Virus record (IMG/VR): IMGVR_UViG_3300034117_000671
Coordinates: 1 to 33,499 of that record
Length of the DNA stretch: 33,499 nt
DNA from: a virus
Strand: one strand, 5' to 3'
This document shows, piece by piece, positions 13,575 to 20,540 of the stretch. The position numbers and the translations under genes are program-made. Positions within the stretch are counted from its first letter, which is position 1; each line of letters begins with the position of its first letter. Under the pieces are notes generated by a model. The model saw nothing but the letters and a program-made list of their open reading frames with translations, searched no databases and was not told the DNA's origin.

Positions 13575-14301
13575 TGTTATGTTTTGTTTTTAACTCAAAG
13601 AACCCAGTCCAAGAGTTTGTTATTGATTCTTCAATTATTTGTTTTGCAATTACTGGATTATTATTTGAAAACTTTATAAGTTTGTCAACTGCCATTTGTT
13701 CAAATTTATCATTTGCATAATTCTTTATTTTTTTTGCGGTTCTGTATTCAATCCATAAATCCCAAATTTCTATAAATTCATTCGGCAAATTTATTTCTTT
13801 TTTTGGCGCAACTTTTTTTCTTTTTTGTTCTTGGTTGTTTATTGGTAAAATTTCAATTTCACTAAAACCCTCTTTTGTATTTTGTATATTGTTAATTGGT
13901 ATATTGGTATATTGTGTATTTATACTATCAATGCTTCGCATAGTGCTTTCACTTTGCTTTATATCGTGCTTTATAAATGCTTTATCAAGTGCTTTATCAA
14001 GTGCTTTATCAAAATATGATATAGCAATTATATTGCTTGAGTATTGATTTTTTGATTTTTCAATCAATTCTATAAAACCAAAACCTATCAAATCATTTAA
14101 AGTTATAATATAAGTATTATAACTTCTTATACCAATAGCATCTTTTGCCATAGTTGTAGGTAAACCAAATTTAGTTTTCCAACCTAAACGATTGCAATGT
14201 TCTAAAATAAACAAATATAAAGCGGAATGATTTGATTTTACCTTTTCAGGGTTCTCAAACGCAAAGTCCCACCAATCTCGTATTAATTTAAAGTAATCCA
14301 T
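13495..14301 (-). CDS. Replication initiator / replisome organiser (DnaD-like)
   Basis: A 268-residue protein. The N-terminus 'MDYFKLIRDWWDFAFENPEK' followed by 'SALYLFILEHCNRLGWK' and 'GIRSYNTYIITLNDLIGFGF' is a winged-helix pattern found at the start of Gram-positive and Bacteroidota phage replisome organisers. A low-complexity linker follows, with 'DKAL' repeats encoded by iteron-like DNA (13944-14013), then a C-terminal helical region ('EFIEIWDLWIEYRTAKKIKN') like DnaD-type C-domains. It probably binds the iterons within its own gene and recruits helicase, as lambda O does. Confidence 0.68.
   Translation of the reverse strand: MDYFKLIRDWWDFAFENPEKVKSNHSALYLFILEHCNRLGWKTKFGLPTTMAKDAIGIRSYNTYIITLNDLIGFGFIELIEKSKNQYSSNIIAISYFDKALDKALDKAFIKHDIKQSESTMRSIDSINTQYTNIPINNIQNTKEGFSEIEILPINNQEQKRKKVAPKKEINLPNEFIEIWDLWIEYRTAKKIKNYANDKFEQMAVDKLIKFSNNNPVIAKQIIEESITNSWTGFFELKTKHNNGEQITTKQQFRFDSSEAVKTITGSN
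13944..14013. repeat. Iteron-like repeats, candidate replication origin
   Basis: TGCTTT occurs six times starting at 13944, 13955, 13967, 13978, 13990 and 14002, spacings of 11 or 12 bases (about one helical turn). The last three copies extend to TGCTTTATCAA. It lies in the linker region of the initiator gene, the place where lambdoid and some lactococcal phages have their origin. The surroundings are very A/T-rich. Confidence 0.55.
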
Positions 14302-14327
14302 AATTTTAAATGCAAAAGTCCCACAAT

Positions 14328-14398
14328 TCCACCGCTCATCACTTCGGTTTCATTGTAGGACAATGTATAATTCTGACGTTGCTATAATGTGATGAGGC
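14328..14398. other. Nested inverted repeats upstream of the initiator gene
   Basis: CTCATCAC (near 14334) pairs with GTGATGAG (near 14389). Inside is a small hairpin CATTGT-AGG-ACAATG. A further pair, GTTGC/GCAAC, overlaps the right arm. No U-run follows, so it is not a simple terminator. Could be an RNA control element, a primosome site or an operator for the initiator. Confidence 0.5.
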
Positions 14399-14441
14399 AA
14401 CTACACGACAAATATAATCATTATTTCGATATAAAAAACAT

Positions 14442-15254
14442 TTATACTAAAATTTCTGCAATTTCTAAAGATAAATTATTTAAGTATTCACGTGCTTTAA
14501 AAATTCGTGAGTATAATTTTTCTATTAGTTCAGTATCTTTTTTAATTTTAAATACTTTTACTCTTAATTTTTCGGGTACTTCTCTAAAATCAATAAACCA
14601 ATCAATTTTTACTGCTGGGTTTGTTTCGCAATATTCAAGTAAACCATCGTGAGTGTAAATCATATTTGAAACTATTTCAACTACTAATGGTATTGTTTCA
14701 TCGTTTACGTTACCATTTCCGTCAATAATATTATACTTCCAATCTGCACGTCTTAATTCATCGTTGATTATTTTATGAGGTGTATCAACTAAGCAATAAA
14801 TCAATTCTGCTTCATTAATTCCGCTTAATTCCATATATCCGTTAAGTTGTGCGATATAATCATTATTAGTAATTTTAGTATCGTAAAAAGGAAACGTTGA
14901 ATAATCCCAGCTACTTTTTATATCTCGAATTTTACCTTTTGCGTTGTCAGGAGTTCCGCAAATAAACTCATTTTTAAAAAAGTCTTTGTTTTTATAAAAT
15001 GGTGTTTTAGTATAGTTTGAATACAAAGTTAAGGATTGCTCCTCAACTTGTATTCCTTTGTCTAAATATTTAGAAACCAAATCTTTTTTACGTTTAAATA
15101 AAACTTCTTTATGAATTTCTTTTAAATAGTTTTCAGTTGTTTTACTTAAATTCCCAGCGTCTTTATCTGCTTTGCTTTGTGGCTCGGTTAATAGTTTACC
15201 TAAACTACTGCAACGAAATAAGTAATTATCAAATTTTAACGTTGTATTTTCCAC
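14442..15254 (-). CDS. YqaJ/lambda-Exo-type recombination exonuclease
   Basis: A 270-residue protein. The PD-(D/E)XK core is visible: 'FICGTPDNAKGKIRDIKSSW' (about residues 97-116), with Asp in 'TPD' and 'DIK' as metal and catalytic residues, then 'QLNGYMELSG' as the conserved Gln motif. An earlier Glu in 'KGIQVEEQSL' fits the family's upstream acidic residue. It is expected to resect DNA ends 5'-3' for annealing by the RecT encoded two genes upstream. Its start overlaps the DUF3127 gene by 19 bases. Confidence 0.8.
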   Translation of the reverse strand: MENTTLKFDNYLFRCSSLGKLLTEPQSKADKDAGNLSKTTENYLKEIHKEVLFKRKKDLVSKYLDKGIQVEEQSLTLYSNYTKTPFYKNKDFFKNEFICGTPDNAKGKIRDIKSSWDYSTFPFYDTKITNNDYIAQLNGYMELSGINEAELIYCLVDTPHKIINDELRRADWKYNIIDGNGNVNDETIPLVVEIVSNMIYTHDGLLEYCETNPAVKIDWFIDFREVPEKLRVKVFKIKKDTELIEKLYSRIFKAREYLNNLSLEIAEILV

Positions 15255-15505
15255 GCTTGTAAAGTATTAGAATATTGTGTTTCGCCTTGTTTATCTGTAT
15301 AACTACGTCCTCTTAAATTAAAAGATACGTTTATAATTTCTTCCAACTCATAAACATCAATTAAATCTGTTCTATCTTGATGTAATTCAAATTTTATTTG
15401 TTGTGGATATTGCTCGTTTGTTTCAATAACAAAATCTCTTTTACTGAATTTTTCAGTTACTTGTTGAACTTCACTTTTAAATATTAATTTACCTTGTAAT
15501 TCCAT
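15236..15505 (-). CDS. DUF3127 family protein, OB-fold/ssDNA-binding-like
   Basis: An 89-residue protein with the DUF3127 pattern: 'MELQGKLIFKSEVQQVTEKF', 'KRDFVIETNEQYPQQIKFEL', then 'VSFNLRGRSY' and a final 'LQAWKIQR'. The family is nearly restricted to Bacteroidota and looks like an OB-fold. Placement between recT and the exonuclease suggests it acts as the phage's single-stranded DNA-binding protein. Function inferred. Confidence 0.8.
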   Translation of the reverse strand: MELQGKLIFKSEVQQVTEKFSKRDFVIETNEQYPQQIKFELHQDRTDLIDVYELEEIINVSFNLRGRSYTDKQGETQYSNTLQAWKIQR

Positions 15506-15509
15506 TTTT

Positions 15510-16400
15510 TTACTTTGTTTTTTCTTTTATTAATAATTGATTTTCTATTTCTGTAAATTCTGCAGTTAATCTTAAAACAACATCATCTGGGACGCTATTT
15601 TTTAACTCGTTAAATTGCTCTAATGCTTCACAATTATTTAAAAAATCAATAGTTCTTTTATCTTCTTCATTTTGGTTTAATTCGTCCAAATCCATAGGTT
15701 CATTATCTGTATATTTATAGCCCTTATCTGTAATAATAGCTTGGTCAACTTCTTGTGCTTTTTGCATTTCAATTGACAAAGGAGCAAAACCACTATTCAA
15801 ATGTAATTTAACAACCGTCTTTTTTGCCATTTTATCAAATTCATCTTTCCAATTTCCAAAACCTTTTTTATAAGTTTGCGAATATTTTTTAGCGTGTTTT
15901 TCGACTTCTGCAACGCTTAAATAATAAATACTATCAAATCCATTTAGTAACTTAAAATATGATGCGTAACCTATTATTTTATCGCTTGTTTTAGCTTTCC
16001 AGTCAAAGTGATAACCTAAAAAACTTTCATCTTCTATAAATTGTCCTTCAAATACTTCTTTAACCTCAAGTGCTTTGTATTGATTTGAGTTAATTGCTAA
16101 TTGTCTAAAACCTTTGTAACCTATTTGAAATTGTGCCTCTTTACCATAAGGAATAATATAAGCAAACCCTAAATTATTATTTATCGGTAAACCTAAACTT
16201 GTTGCAGTCAAACACGCATTAAATATAGATGCTGGTTCGCAATTTTGTAGTTGATTATTTGAATTAAATAAACTTAATGCACTTGTTATAAATTGAGTTT
16301 TACGCTCTCCTAAAACCTCCTCAATTCTTTGTTTTATAGCTGGACTTTCTAATAATTGAGAAAATCCCTTTTTTTGCGTGGTAACTTGTGTATTACTCAT
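15510..16400 (-). CDS. recT: RecT-family single-strand annealing protein
   Basis: A 296-residue protein. The RecT core includes 'FNACLTATSLGLPINNNLGF' (about 62-81), 'YIIPYGKEAQFQIGYKGFRQ' (82-101) and 'DEFDKMAKKTVVKLHL', all in the family's order. The C-terminal 80 residues are acidic and variable. RecT anneals complementary strands exposed by the partner exonuclease, supporting phage recombination and replication. It opens the recT, DUF3127, exonuclease, initiator block. Confidence 0.92.
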   Translation of the reverse strand: MSNTQVTTQKKGFSQLLESPAIKQRIEEVLGERKTQFITSALSLFNSNNQLQNCEPASIFNACLTATSLGLPINNNLGFAYIIPYGKEAQFQIGYKGFRQLAINSNQYKALEVKEVFEGQFIEDESFLGYHFDWKAKTSDKIIGYASYFKLLNGFDSIYYLSVAEVEKHAKKYSQTYKKGFGNWKDEFDKMAKKTVVKLHLNSGFAPLSIEMQKAQEVDQAIITDKGYKYTDNEPMDLDELNQNEEDKRTIDFLNNCEALEQFNELKNSVPDDVVLRLTAEFTEIENQLLIKEKTK

Positions 16401-16438
16401 AATTTCTATTTGTTTAAATCCGTTATTATTAAGCCAAT

Positions 16439-16618
16439 TTAAAGTTGACTAACCAAATTAGCTTTATGATTTAATTTAGCAATTTTTCTGTCTAACTTTG
16501 TGAAGTGAGAATGTGCTAAAGTTAAATAATTTGTTTTGTCTGTATTGATAAAAAAGTTTCTAACAATTTTTGCTCCGTTTCTTTTTTGTTCAATTTCGTG
16601 TGTGATTAATTTTTCCAT
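16439..16618 (-). CDS. Small basic protein, unknown
   Basis: A 59-residue frame from the ATG at 16618 ('MEKLITHEIEQKRNGAKIVR') to TAA at 16439-16441. It is helical and basic, with 'HSHFTKLDRKIAKLNHKANL' near the end. It fills the gap between the endonuclease remnant and recT and follows a terminator-like hairpin by about ten bases. No family recognised. Confidence 0.6.
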   Translation of the reverse strand: MEKLITHEIEQKRNGAKIVRNFFINTDKTNYLTLAHSHFTKLDRKIAKLNHKANLVSQL

Positions 16619-16626
16619 AATTATAA

Positions 16627-16680
16627 AATAAAAACCTCCTTTAAAAATCTTAATCGGTCAGAATTAAGCATTAAAAGAGG
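16627..16680 (-). terminator. Hairpin with T-run after the HNH gene
   Basis: Sense strand CCTCTTTTAA (16680-16671) pairs with TTAAAGGAGG (16644-16635), with an inner CTTAAT/ATTAAG stem, followed by TTTTTATTTT. It may end part of the endonuclease transcript before recT, or mark the edge of an inserted endonuclease unit. Confidence 0.55.
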
Positions 16681-16704
16681 CGTTATTAATTTTGTTTTTA
16701 AAAG

Positions 16705-17181
16705 TTACTGACCTAACTTATTTAATTCTTTTAATTTATTTTCATAAGCATTACTTGCTTCAATTTCTGATACAAACGAGCCAAGTTGTACTTGTTTTCC
16801 ATTAAAATATATATATGATATCCATTTATTACGAGACTTTTTAAAAGAAACTCCTGTATATTTACTTGAAGATTTAATATGTTTATGGTTGCAATTTTCT
16901 CTTGAAGTAACTATCTCTAAATTTTCTAATTTATTATTTAATTTATTAAAATCTTTATGATTAATTACTAATTTATAACCACAAGGTTTATGATTTAAAA
17001 AAGCTATTGCAACTAATTAATGTACTAATTTTGTTTTGTAACATATATTTACGTGAAAATAACCAGTTTTAGATAAGCCAGGCTTCAATATTTTCTGTTT
17101 ACCATATTTTAAACTTTTAACATTCCCTAAATTAGAAACTTCATAATCTTCAAAATCTTTAATTTTCTTCCAAACTTCCAT
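16705..17181 (-). pseudogene. HNH homing-type endonuclease (NUMOD4-HNH-AP2), in-frame stop
   Basis: The frame from the ATG at 17181 has a NUMOD4-like start ('VWKKIKDFEDYEVSNLGNVK'), an HNH centre ('LVAIAFLNHKP', 'VINHKDFNKLNNKLENLEIV') and an AP2-like C-terminus ('YTGVSFKKSRNKWISYI', 'LGSFVSEIEASNAY'). Codon 55 is TAA (17017-17019), exactly where relatives have 'VHRLVA' or 'VHQLVA'; the same frame stays open on both sides. One C-to-T change from CAA would explain it. The gene would otherwise be 158 residues, a normal length. Such enzymes are free-standing invaders of phage genomes. Readthrough is possible but unproven. Confidence 0.82.
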
Positions 17182-17191
17182 AAAGCAAAAA

Positions 17192-17260
17192 CCACTACTT
17201 CAAAAGGTCGTCGTCTTTATCGGTAGTGGAATTTTATTATATTGTTAATGTAGCGACGAC
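17192..17260 (-). ncRNA. Pseudoknot-like leader RNA upstream of the HNH gene
   Basis: In sense order: GTCGTCGC (17260-17253), loop, CCACTAC (17229-17223), GACGACGAC (17215-17207), GTAGTGG (17198-17192), then TTTTTGCTTT. The first and third segments pair, and the second and fourth pair, giving an a-b-a'-b' H-type pseudoknot, or two exclusive hairpins, the second being terminator-like. It could be a regulatory leader or a structured RNA linked to the endonuclease. Confidence 0.6.
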
Positions 17261-17270
17261 TCTACTAATA

Positions 17271-17301
17271 CAAATTTAGTAAATAAAATTAACTTAGGCA
17301 A
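17271..17301 (-). promoter_or_regulatory. Possible second promoter next to the pseudoknot
   Basis: Sense TTG (17301-17299), 20-base spacer, TAAATTTG (17278-17271). The expected start would be about 17264, just before the first stem of the pseudoknot. Confidence 0.4.
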
Positions 17302-17364
17302 TAGATTATTGTTATTTATAATAACTATAAATTATCTATTCATTGACCAGATATTTTATTTATG

Positions 17365-17395
17365 CAAATATAAACAAAAATAATTATAATGCAAA
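17365..17395 (-). promoter_or_regulatory. Bacteroidota-type early promoter
   Basis: Sense TTTG (17395-17392), 19-base spacer, TATATTTG (17372-17365), a full consensus match. It would drive the endonuclease, recT, replication genes and, by readthrough, the cassette array. Confidence 0.6.
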
Positions 17396-17413
17396 TTAAT
17401 TTCTAAATATTTT

Positions 17414-17485
17414 TTAAATTAAACTCCCTAACTGCACTCCTTGAAAATTACTTCGTGGTCTGTCTGATGTTGATTTTTGCACCAT
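17414..17485 (-). CDS. Possible 23-residue peptide
   Basis: ATG at 17485, TAA at 17414-17416. The frame is in phase with, and just after, the 60-residue gene ending at 17513, so it may be a decayed extension. The ATG sits at a CTGATG/CATCAG stem. Weak support. Confidence 0.25.
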   Translation of the reverse strand: MVQKSTSDRPRSNFQGVQLGSLI

Positions 17486-17512
17486 CAGGGTTTCAGGTTT
17501 GGAGTTAAGCTA

Positions 17513-17695
17513 CTATAAACCCTTTTTCGCTTTGTTAAAATAACAACTCATTTTGTGGTTTCCATTTTGCAAACCGCAAATTTTGCATTTACTTATGATT
17601 TTACGATAAACCTCGTTGACTCTTTCAGAATTATATCCTTTTTTGTAGTAATAATTCATTACTATTTTAATTCTCTGCAATTTGCTTAGACTCAT
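17513..17695 (-). CDS. Small zinc-knuckle-like protein
   Basis: A 60-residue protein: a basic helix ('LSKLQRIKIVMNYYYKKGY') and a C-terminal 'SKCKICGLQNGNHKMSC', a probable Cys3His zinc site. It overlaps the preceding gene's end by four bases. Last gene of the first early unit before the promoter at 17395. Function unknown. Confidence 0.6.
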   Translation of the reverse strand: MSLSKLQRIKIVMNYYYKKGYNSERVNEVYRKIISKCKICGLQNGNHKMSCYFNKAKKGL

Positions 17696-17913
17696 ATTGT
17701 TTCGTTATCAAATTCAACTTCATACCCTAATTCTTTTAATACTGCGTGTAATGCCGTTTGTACATCTACTCCAATATAACCATTATCAAATATTTCTGGG
17801 TCTGGGTGTTCTAATTCTTTATCATTTAATAATAAAATTGTGCCGTAATTATCACAACACTTATCACCACATTGATAATGCCATTCTTTAAAAGTAATTT
17901 TTATTTTTTTCAT
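17692..17913 (-). CDS. Conserved phage protein with a 'CGDKCCDNYG' motif
   Basis: A 73-residue protein. 'EWHYQCGDKCCDNYGT' near residues 10-25 is a pattern seen in small conserved proteins of Bacteroidota phages. The C-terminal helix 'VQTALHAVLKELGYEVEFD' follows. The cysteines may bind metal. Function unknown. Confidence 0.65.
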   Translation of the reverse strand: MKKIKITFKEWHYQCGDKCCDNYGTILLLNDKELEHPDPEIFDNGYIGVDVQTALHAVLKELGYEVEFDNETI

Positions 17914-17954
17914 AACTACACAATTTTATAATCAATAATGCGAATATTTTTAAC

Positions 17955-18137
17955 CTAGTAATCTCCATTCTTATCAAACTTTACGTGTGCAAATCCGTGA
18001 TTATATTTGTTAAATGGATTGTACTCGGGTTCAAGTCCTGACAAACAACCAGTACTCCAACAAGTTGTAATTTTACCACCTAACGATTTCTCGGTGTGCT
18101 CACTTGTTGTGTGGTGGTTTCCTTTTTTAAATGTCAT
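17955..18137 (-). CDS. C-terminal fragment of a phage phosphoesterase (60 residues)
   Basis: The sequence 'GNHHTTSEHTEKSLGG' then 'WSTGCLSGLEPEYNPFNKYN' and 'HGFAHV' resembles the last part of calcineurin-like metallophosphoesterases encoded by phages, which end with a His-containing loop and a 'GCLC..PEYNP.NKWNHGF' block. The dinuclear metal centre is absent here, so it cannot be a working enzyme alone. It may be a remnant or a small domain with a new use. It overlaps the HTH gene by 11 bases. Confidence 0.5.
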   Translation of the reverse strand: MTFKKGNHHTTSEHTEKSLGGKITTCWSTGCLSGLEPEYNPFNKYNHGFAHVKFDKNGDY

Positions 18138-18333
18138 AATTCATTTTGCTTTCTAAAATTAAAAGTCCTTTGTTTAAATTAACACCATTTTCAAAAGATT
18201 GCCCTATAACTCTACTAATAGTTGGTAAACTAAAACCTACAATATTACTGATTTTCTGCATATTTGTAAACCCGTTGTAAAATAGTGTTAATATTTCAAT
18301 TTCAGTTTCTTTGCTTACTTTTTTTGTATTCAT
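18127..18333 (-). CDS. Small helix-turn-helix protein
   Basis: A 68-residue protein. 'SKETEIEILTLFYNGF' and 'MQKISNIVGFSLPTISRVIG' form a resolvase/sigma-type helix-turn-helix. Its ATG overlaps the preceding stop by one base. Probably an early regulator; target unknown. Confidence 0.6.
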   Translation of the reverse strand: MNTKKVSKETEIEILTLFYNGFTNMQKISNIVGFSLPTISRVIGQSFENGVNLNKGLLILESKMNYDI

Positions 18334-18533
18334 TACGCTGAAAAATGTTTAAAATCATCAACTACTTCGGCAACAACGTCGATGTTATTTGTGTAGTTTT
18401 CCATTGCTGATTTAATTTCTAAAAGCAATATTCTTGCTCTTTCAAGTTCACGTTCCAACGCCTCAATTCTTAACGCTTGGAACTTTTCTAAATCTGTACT
18501 TGGTGTTTTGTCTATTGTGTATAATTCGCTCAT
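18333..18533 (-). CDS. Small coiled-coil protein
   Basis: With the ATG at 18533 this is 66 residues; a TTG at 18551 would overlap the upstream gene and is less likely. 'FQALRIEALERELERARILL' is a strong heptad helix, followed by an acidic helix. Function unknown. Confidence 0.6.
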   Translation of the reverse strand: MSELYTIDKTPSTDLEKFQALRIEALERELERARILLLEIKSAMENYTNNIDVVAEVVDDFKHFSA

Positions 18534-18537
18534 AACC

Positions 18538-19104
18538 TTACATTTTTTCAATTAAACTAATCACTTTATCTTTTCCGTATTTCTCAACTATTGTTATTAT
18601 GTCGGTGGGGGTTTCGATTATGGTTGCCCAAGTTCCGTTTTGAAAAATAACATTATAATAATATTCATTTGCTATTCTTAATTCATTCATTTCTAAATTA
18701 TAATAAAAACGCTTACGATTTTGTTTTGTTTCGCCTCTTAAACATTTATAATTACCATCAACATACCCTCTATTTTTAGCCTCTTTAATTAAAGCAGTTT
18801 CAACTTCTTGTGGTGTGGCTTTTTTAATAATATCTTTTTTGTATTTTGTATGTAACAGATTATTTCTATAAATTTCTGTCCATTCAAAATAATGATTAAA
18901 TCCGTAAGTATACTCAACTTCTTTACCTTGAATAAAAACTAAAGAATTTTGTAAATTTTCGTGTTTTACCCAATAATAATTATTGATTTCAATTTCACTC
19001 TCAAACAACTTCGGACATTCTTTTTTTAGAATTTCTTCGCTATAACTATTGTTATTTGCTAATTGAAGTAAAACCTCTCGACTTATTTTAAATTTGTTTT
19101 TCAT
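18538..19104 (-). CDS. Conserved phage protein, unknown
   Basis: A 188-residue protein. The block 'KKATPQEVETALIKEAKNRG' followed by 'YVDGNYKCLRGETKQNRKRF' is a pattern seen in hypothetical phage proteins whose C-terminus ends 'NGTWATII'. No catalytic motif is visible. It is the largest gene but one of this early cluster. Confidence 0.65.
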   Translation of the reverse strand: MKNKFKISREVLLQLANNNSYSEEILKKECPKLFESEIEINNYYWVKHENLQNSLVFIQGKEVEYTYGFNHYFEWTEIYRNNLLHTKYKKDIIKKATPQEVETALIKEAKNRGYVDGNYKCLRGETKQNRKRFYYNLEMNELRIANEYYYNVIFQNGTWATIIETPTDIITIVEKYGKDKVISLIEKM

Positions 19105-19115
19105 TTTCTTAATTT

Positions 19116-19310
19116 TTAAATTTTTTCTAATACTAATACTCCCAATTTCTCAATAACCCACTCTTTCAAATGGTTAAAGATTGTGTTTCCGTCGATACAA
19201 ACATCGATTGTCGTCCAACCGCCTTTGTAGCCTACTTCGTCGTCGCTTTCTTCATATTCGCCAGTAACTTCGTAGTTAATACCCTCGTAATTAATATTGA
19301 ATGTTTCCAT
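19116..19310 (-). CDS. Small acidic protein
   Basis: A 64-residue protein: 'INYEVTGEYEESDDEVGYKG' then 'IFNHLKEWVIEKLGVLVLEK'. Acidic beta region plus amphipathic helix. Its ATG overlaps the stop of the preceding gene (TAATG). Function unknown. Confidence 0.6.
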   Translation of the reverse strand: METFNINYEGINYEVTGEYEESDDEVGYKGGWTTIDVCIDGNTIFNHLKEWVIEKLGVLVLEKI

Positions 19311-19492
19311 TATTTTGTAGTTTTTAAATTTTCATTTACGCATTTATCTAATGCTTGATTCTGTGCTTTATTAATTAATTCGTTAATTTCTTTGCTTAAC
19401 GGCTCGAATTGTGCCGATGGAACTACTCTGGAAATTCGTAACATTTTCTTTTCGCCTTTAATCTTTGGTGGCGCACCTACTTGTTTTTTCAT
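19310..19492 (-). CDS. Small DNA-binding-like protein
   Basis: With the ATG at 19492, one base past the end of the preceding gene, it is 60 residues: 'MKKQVGAPPKIKGEKKMLRI' then 'FEPLSKEINELINKA'. The basic 'GAPPKIKGEKK' stretch is like N-termini of ribbon-helix-helix proteins. An upstream ATG inside the previous gene is unlikely. Function unknown. Confidence 0.55.
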   Translation of the reverse strand: MKKQVGAPPKIKGEKKMLRISRVVPSAQFEPLSKEINELINKAQNQALDKCVNENLKTTK

Positions 19493-19493
19493 T

Positions 19494-20117
19494 TTATTTT
19501 TTTTTAAATTGTTCAAACCATTTTTTTTCATTAAATTCATCACCAAAAGATAAATATTCTTTACAAGAAGTAATAATTCTTAACACTTCTTCGTCATGTG
19601 CATCTAAATCTTTTTTACATTGTTCTTGTTGCCATTTAGCACCTCTTAGCCACAATTTTCTTGGAATTGCACTAAGTGGATATAATCTTTTAGCAACTTC
19701 TTCAAGTGTTTCTTGTGTTCTAATTATGCAACAACAAATTTCATTATTACAGTTATCACAAGATTCTTCTTTCGGGATGATTATTAACCACCTATTACCC
19801 CAAGTGTCAGGATTACCTATTGGAGATTTATCATTATCAAATCTTTCAGAATACTTTTCTTTTCTAACTTCTACAAACTCACAACTTGGATTTTTCACAA
19901 ACCATTCTAAAAAATTGTCATCAATAGCTTGTACCCCGTCTTTGATTAAGTCTTGGTCTGTTGTTAAGATGATTTTTTTAGCAAATTTATTGGCAAATCC
20001 TAAAACTTCCTGTGTAGCTTGTTTAACCCTTGAATTGTGCAAACACCAATCTCCATCTTTAATTTCTTCATTATTAGTGATGTAGATGTTTTCTTTAATA
20101 TTATGTATGTTTTTCAT
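19494..20117 (-). CDS. Conserved phage protein, unknown
   Basis: A 207-residue protein. 'YITNNEEIKDGDWCLHNSRV' opens it, followed by 'KIILTTDQDLIKDGVQAID' and 'DNFLEWFVKNPSCEFVEVRK', a pattern recurring in hypothetical proteins of flavobacterial genomes and phages. A Cys cluster 'CDNCNNEICCC' follows near residue 118. Function unknown; expressed early by position. Confidence 0.7.
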   Translation of the reverse strand: MKNIHNIKENIYITNNEEIKDGDWCLHNSRVKQATQEVLGFANKFAKKIILTTDQDLIKDGVQAIDDNFLEWFVKNPSCEFVEVRKEKYSERFDNDKSPIGNPDTWGNRWLIIIPKEESCDNCNNEICCCIIRTQETLEEVAKRLYPLSAIPRKLWLRGAKWQQEQCKKDLDAHDEEVLRIITSCKEYLSFGDEFNEKKWFEQFKKK

Positions 20118-20205
20118 ATTCTCGAAATTTGAATGATTAGATAAATTAAAATTAAATAAGCACTTGTTAATTGATAACGTTTGCTTTGTAGAAAATTTTT
20201 CATAA

Positions 20206-20406
20206 TTAAGAATAATTTAAAGTTATTGATTTTTTCATTTGTGGCAATCTGCAATCTGCTTTTAATTCTTTTACTTTTTTAGACCCCTCTAAATTATCGA
20301 AATATTGAATTTCAATATTATCTCTTTCTACTACTTCTCTGCTTTTAAAACCATTTACGGTTAAAACTTCCTGAGTGCCATTTGATGTTGTTCTTGTGAT
20401 TGTCAT
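20206..20406 (-). CDS. First gene of the early cluster, unknown
   Basis: A 66-residue protein beginning 'MTITRTTSNGTQEVLTVNGF', beta-rich then basic. It follows a candidate promoter by about 25 bases. The 88 bases after it (20118-20205) hold no gene I can support. Confidence 0.55.
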   Translation of the reverse strand: MTITRTTSNGTQEVLTVNGFKSREVVERDNIEIQYFDNLEGSKKVKELKADCRLPQMKKSITLNYS

Positions 20407-20438
20407 AATATTTTTTTTTATTTGTTGTTATCTGAGTA

Positions 20439-20471
20439 CAAATATATATAATTATATTGTATTGCATACAA
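20439..20471 (-). promoter_or_regulatory. Candidate early promoter
   Basis: Sense TATATTTG (20446-20439) is a good -7 element. A TTG lies at 20471-20469 with a 22-base spacer, slightly too long. It sits between the late terminator and the first early gene. Confidence 0.45.
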
Positions 20472-20490
20472 TTAAATGTTAAAATTTTGC

Positions 20491-20521
20491 AAAAAAAATC
20501 CCTCACTATGAATAGCAAGGG
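20491..20521 (-). terminator. Late-unit terminator
   Basis: Sense CCCTTGCTAT (20521-20512) pairs with ATAGTGAGGG (20509-20500) using two G-T wobbles, followed by eight T's. It closes the structural and lysis transcript after the spanin-like gene. Confidence 0.8.
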
Positions 20522-20540
20522 TTTAAAGCGGTTTTATTTT

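Noticed and set aside
16705-17181. TAA reassigned as a sense codon
   Set aside because: TAA is the normal stop for many genes in this genome; a single in-frame TAA in one selfish gene is better explained by mutation.
19465-20085. Plus-strand 206-codon open frame
   Set aside because: It lies entirely over the minus-strand 207-residue gene with good start, spacing and overlaps; composition is that of an antisense shadow. Other plus-strand frames were rejected for the same reason.
20165-20200. Isolated attC-like arm (GATAACGTTTGCTTTG)
   Set aside because: It resembles one arm of site 9, but no second arm or box lies at 130 bases and no cassette boundary is seen.
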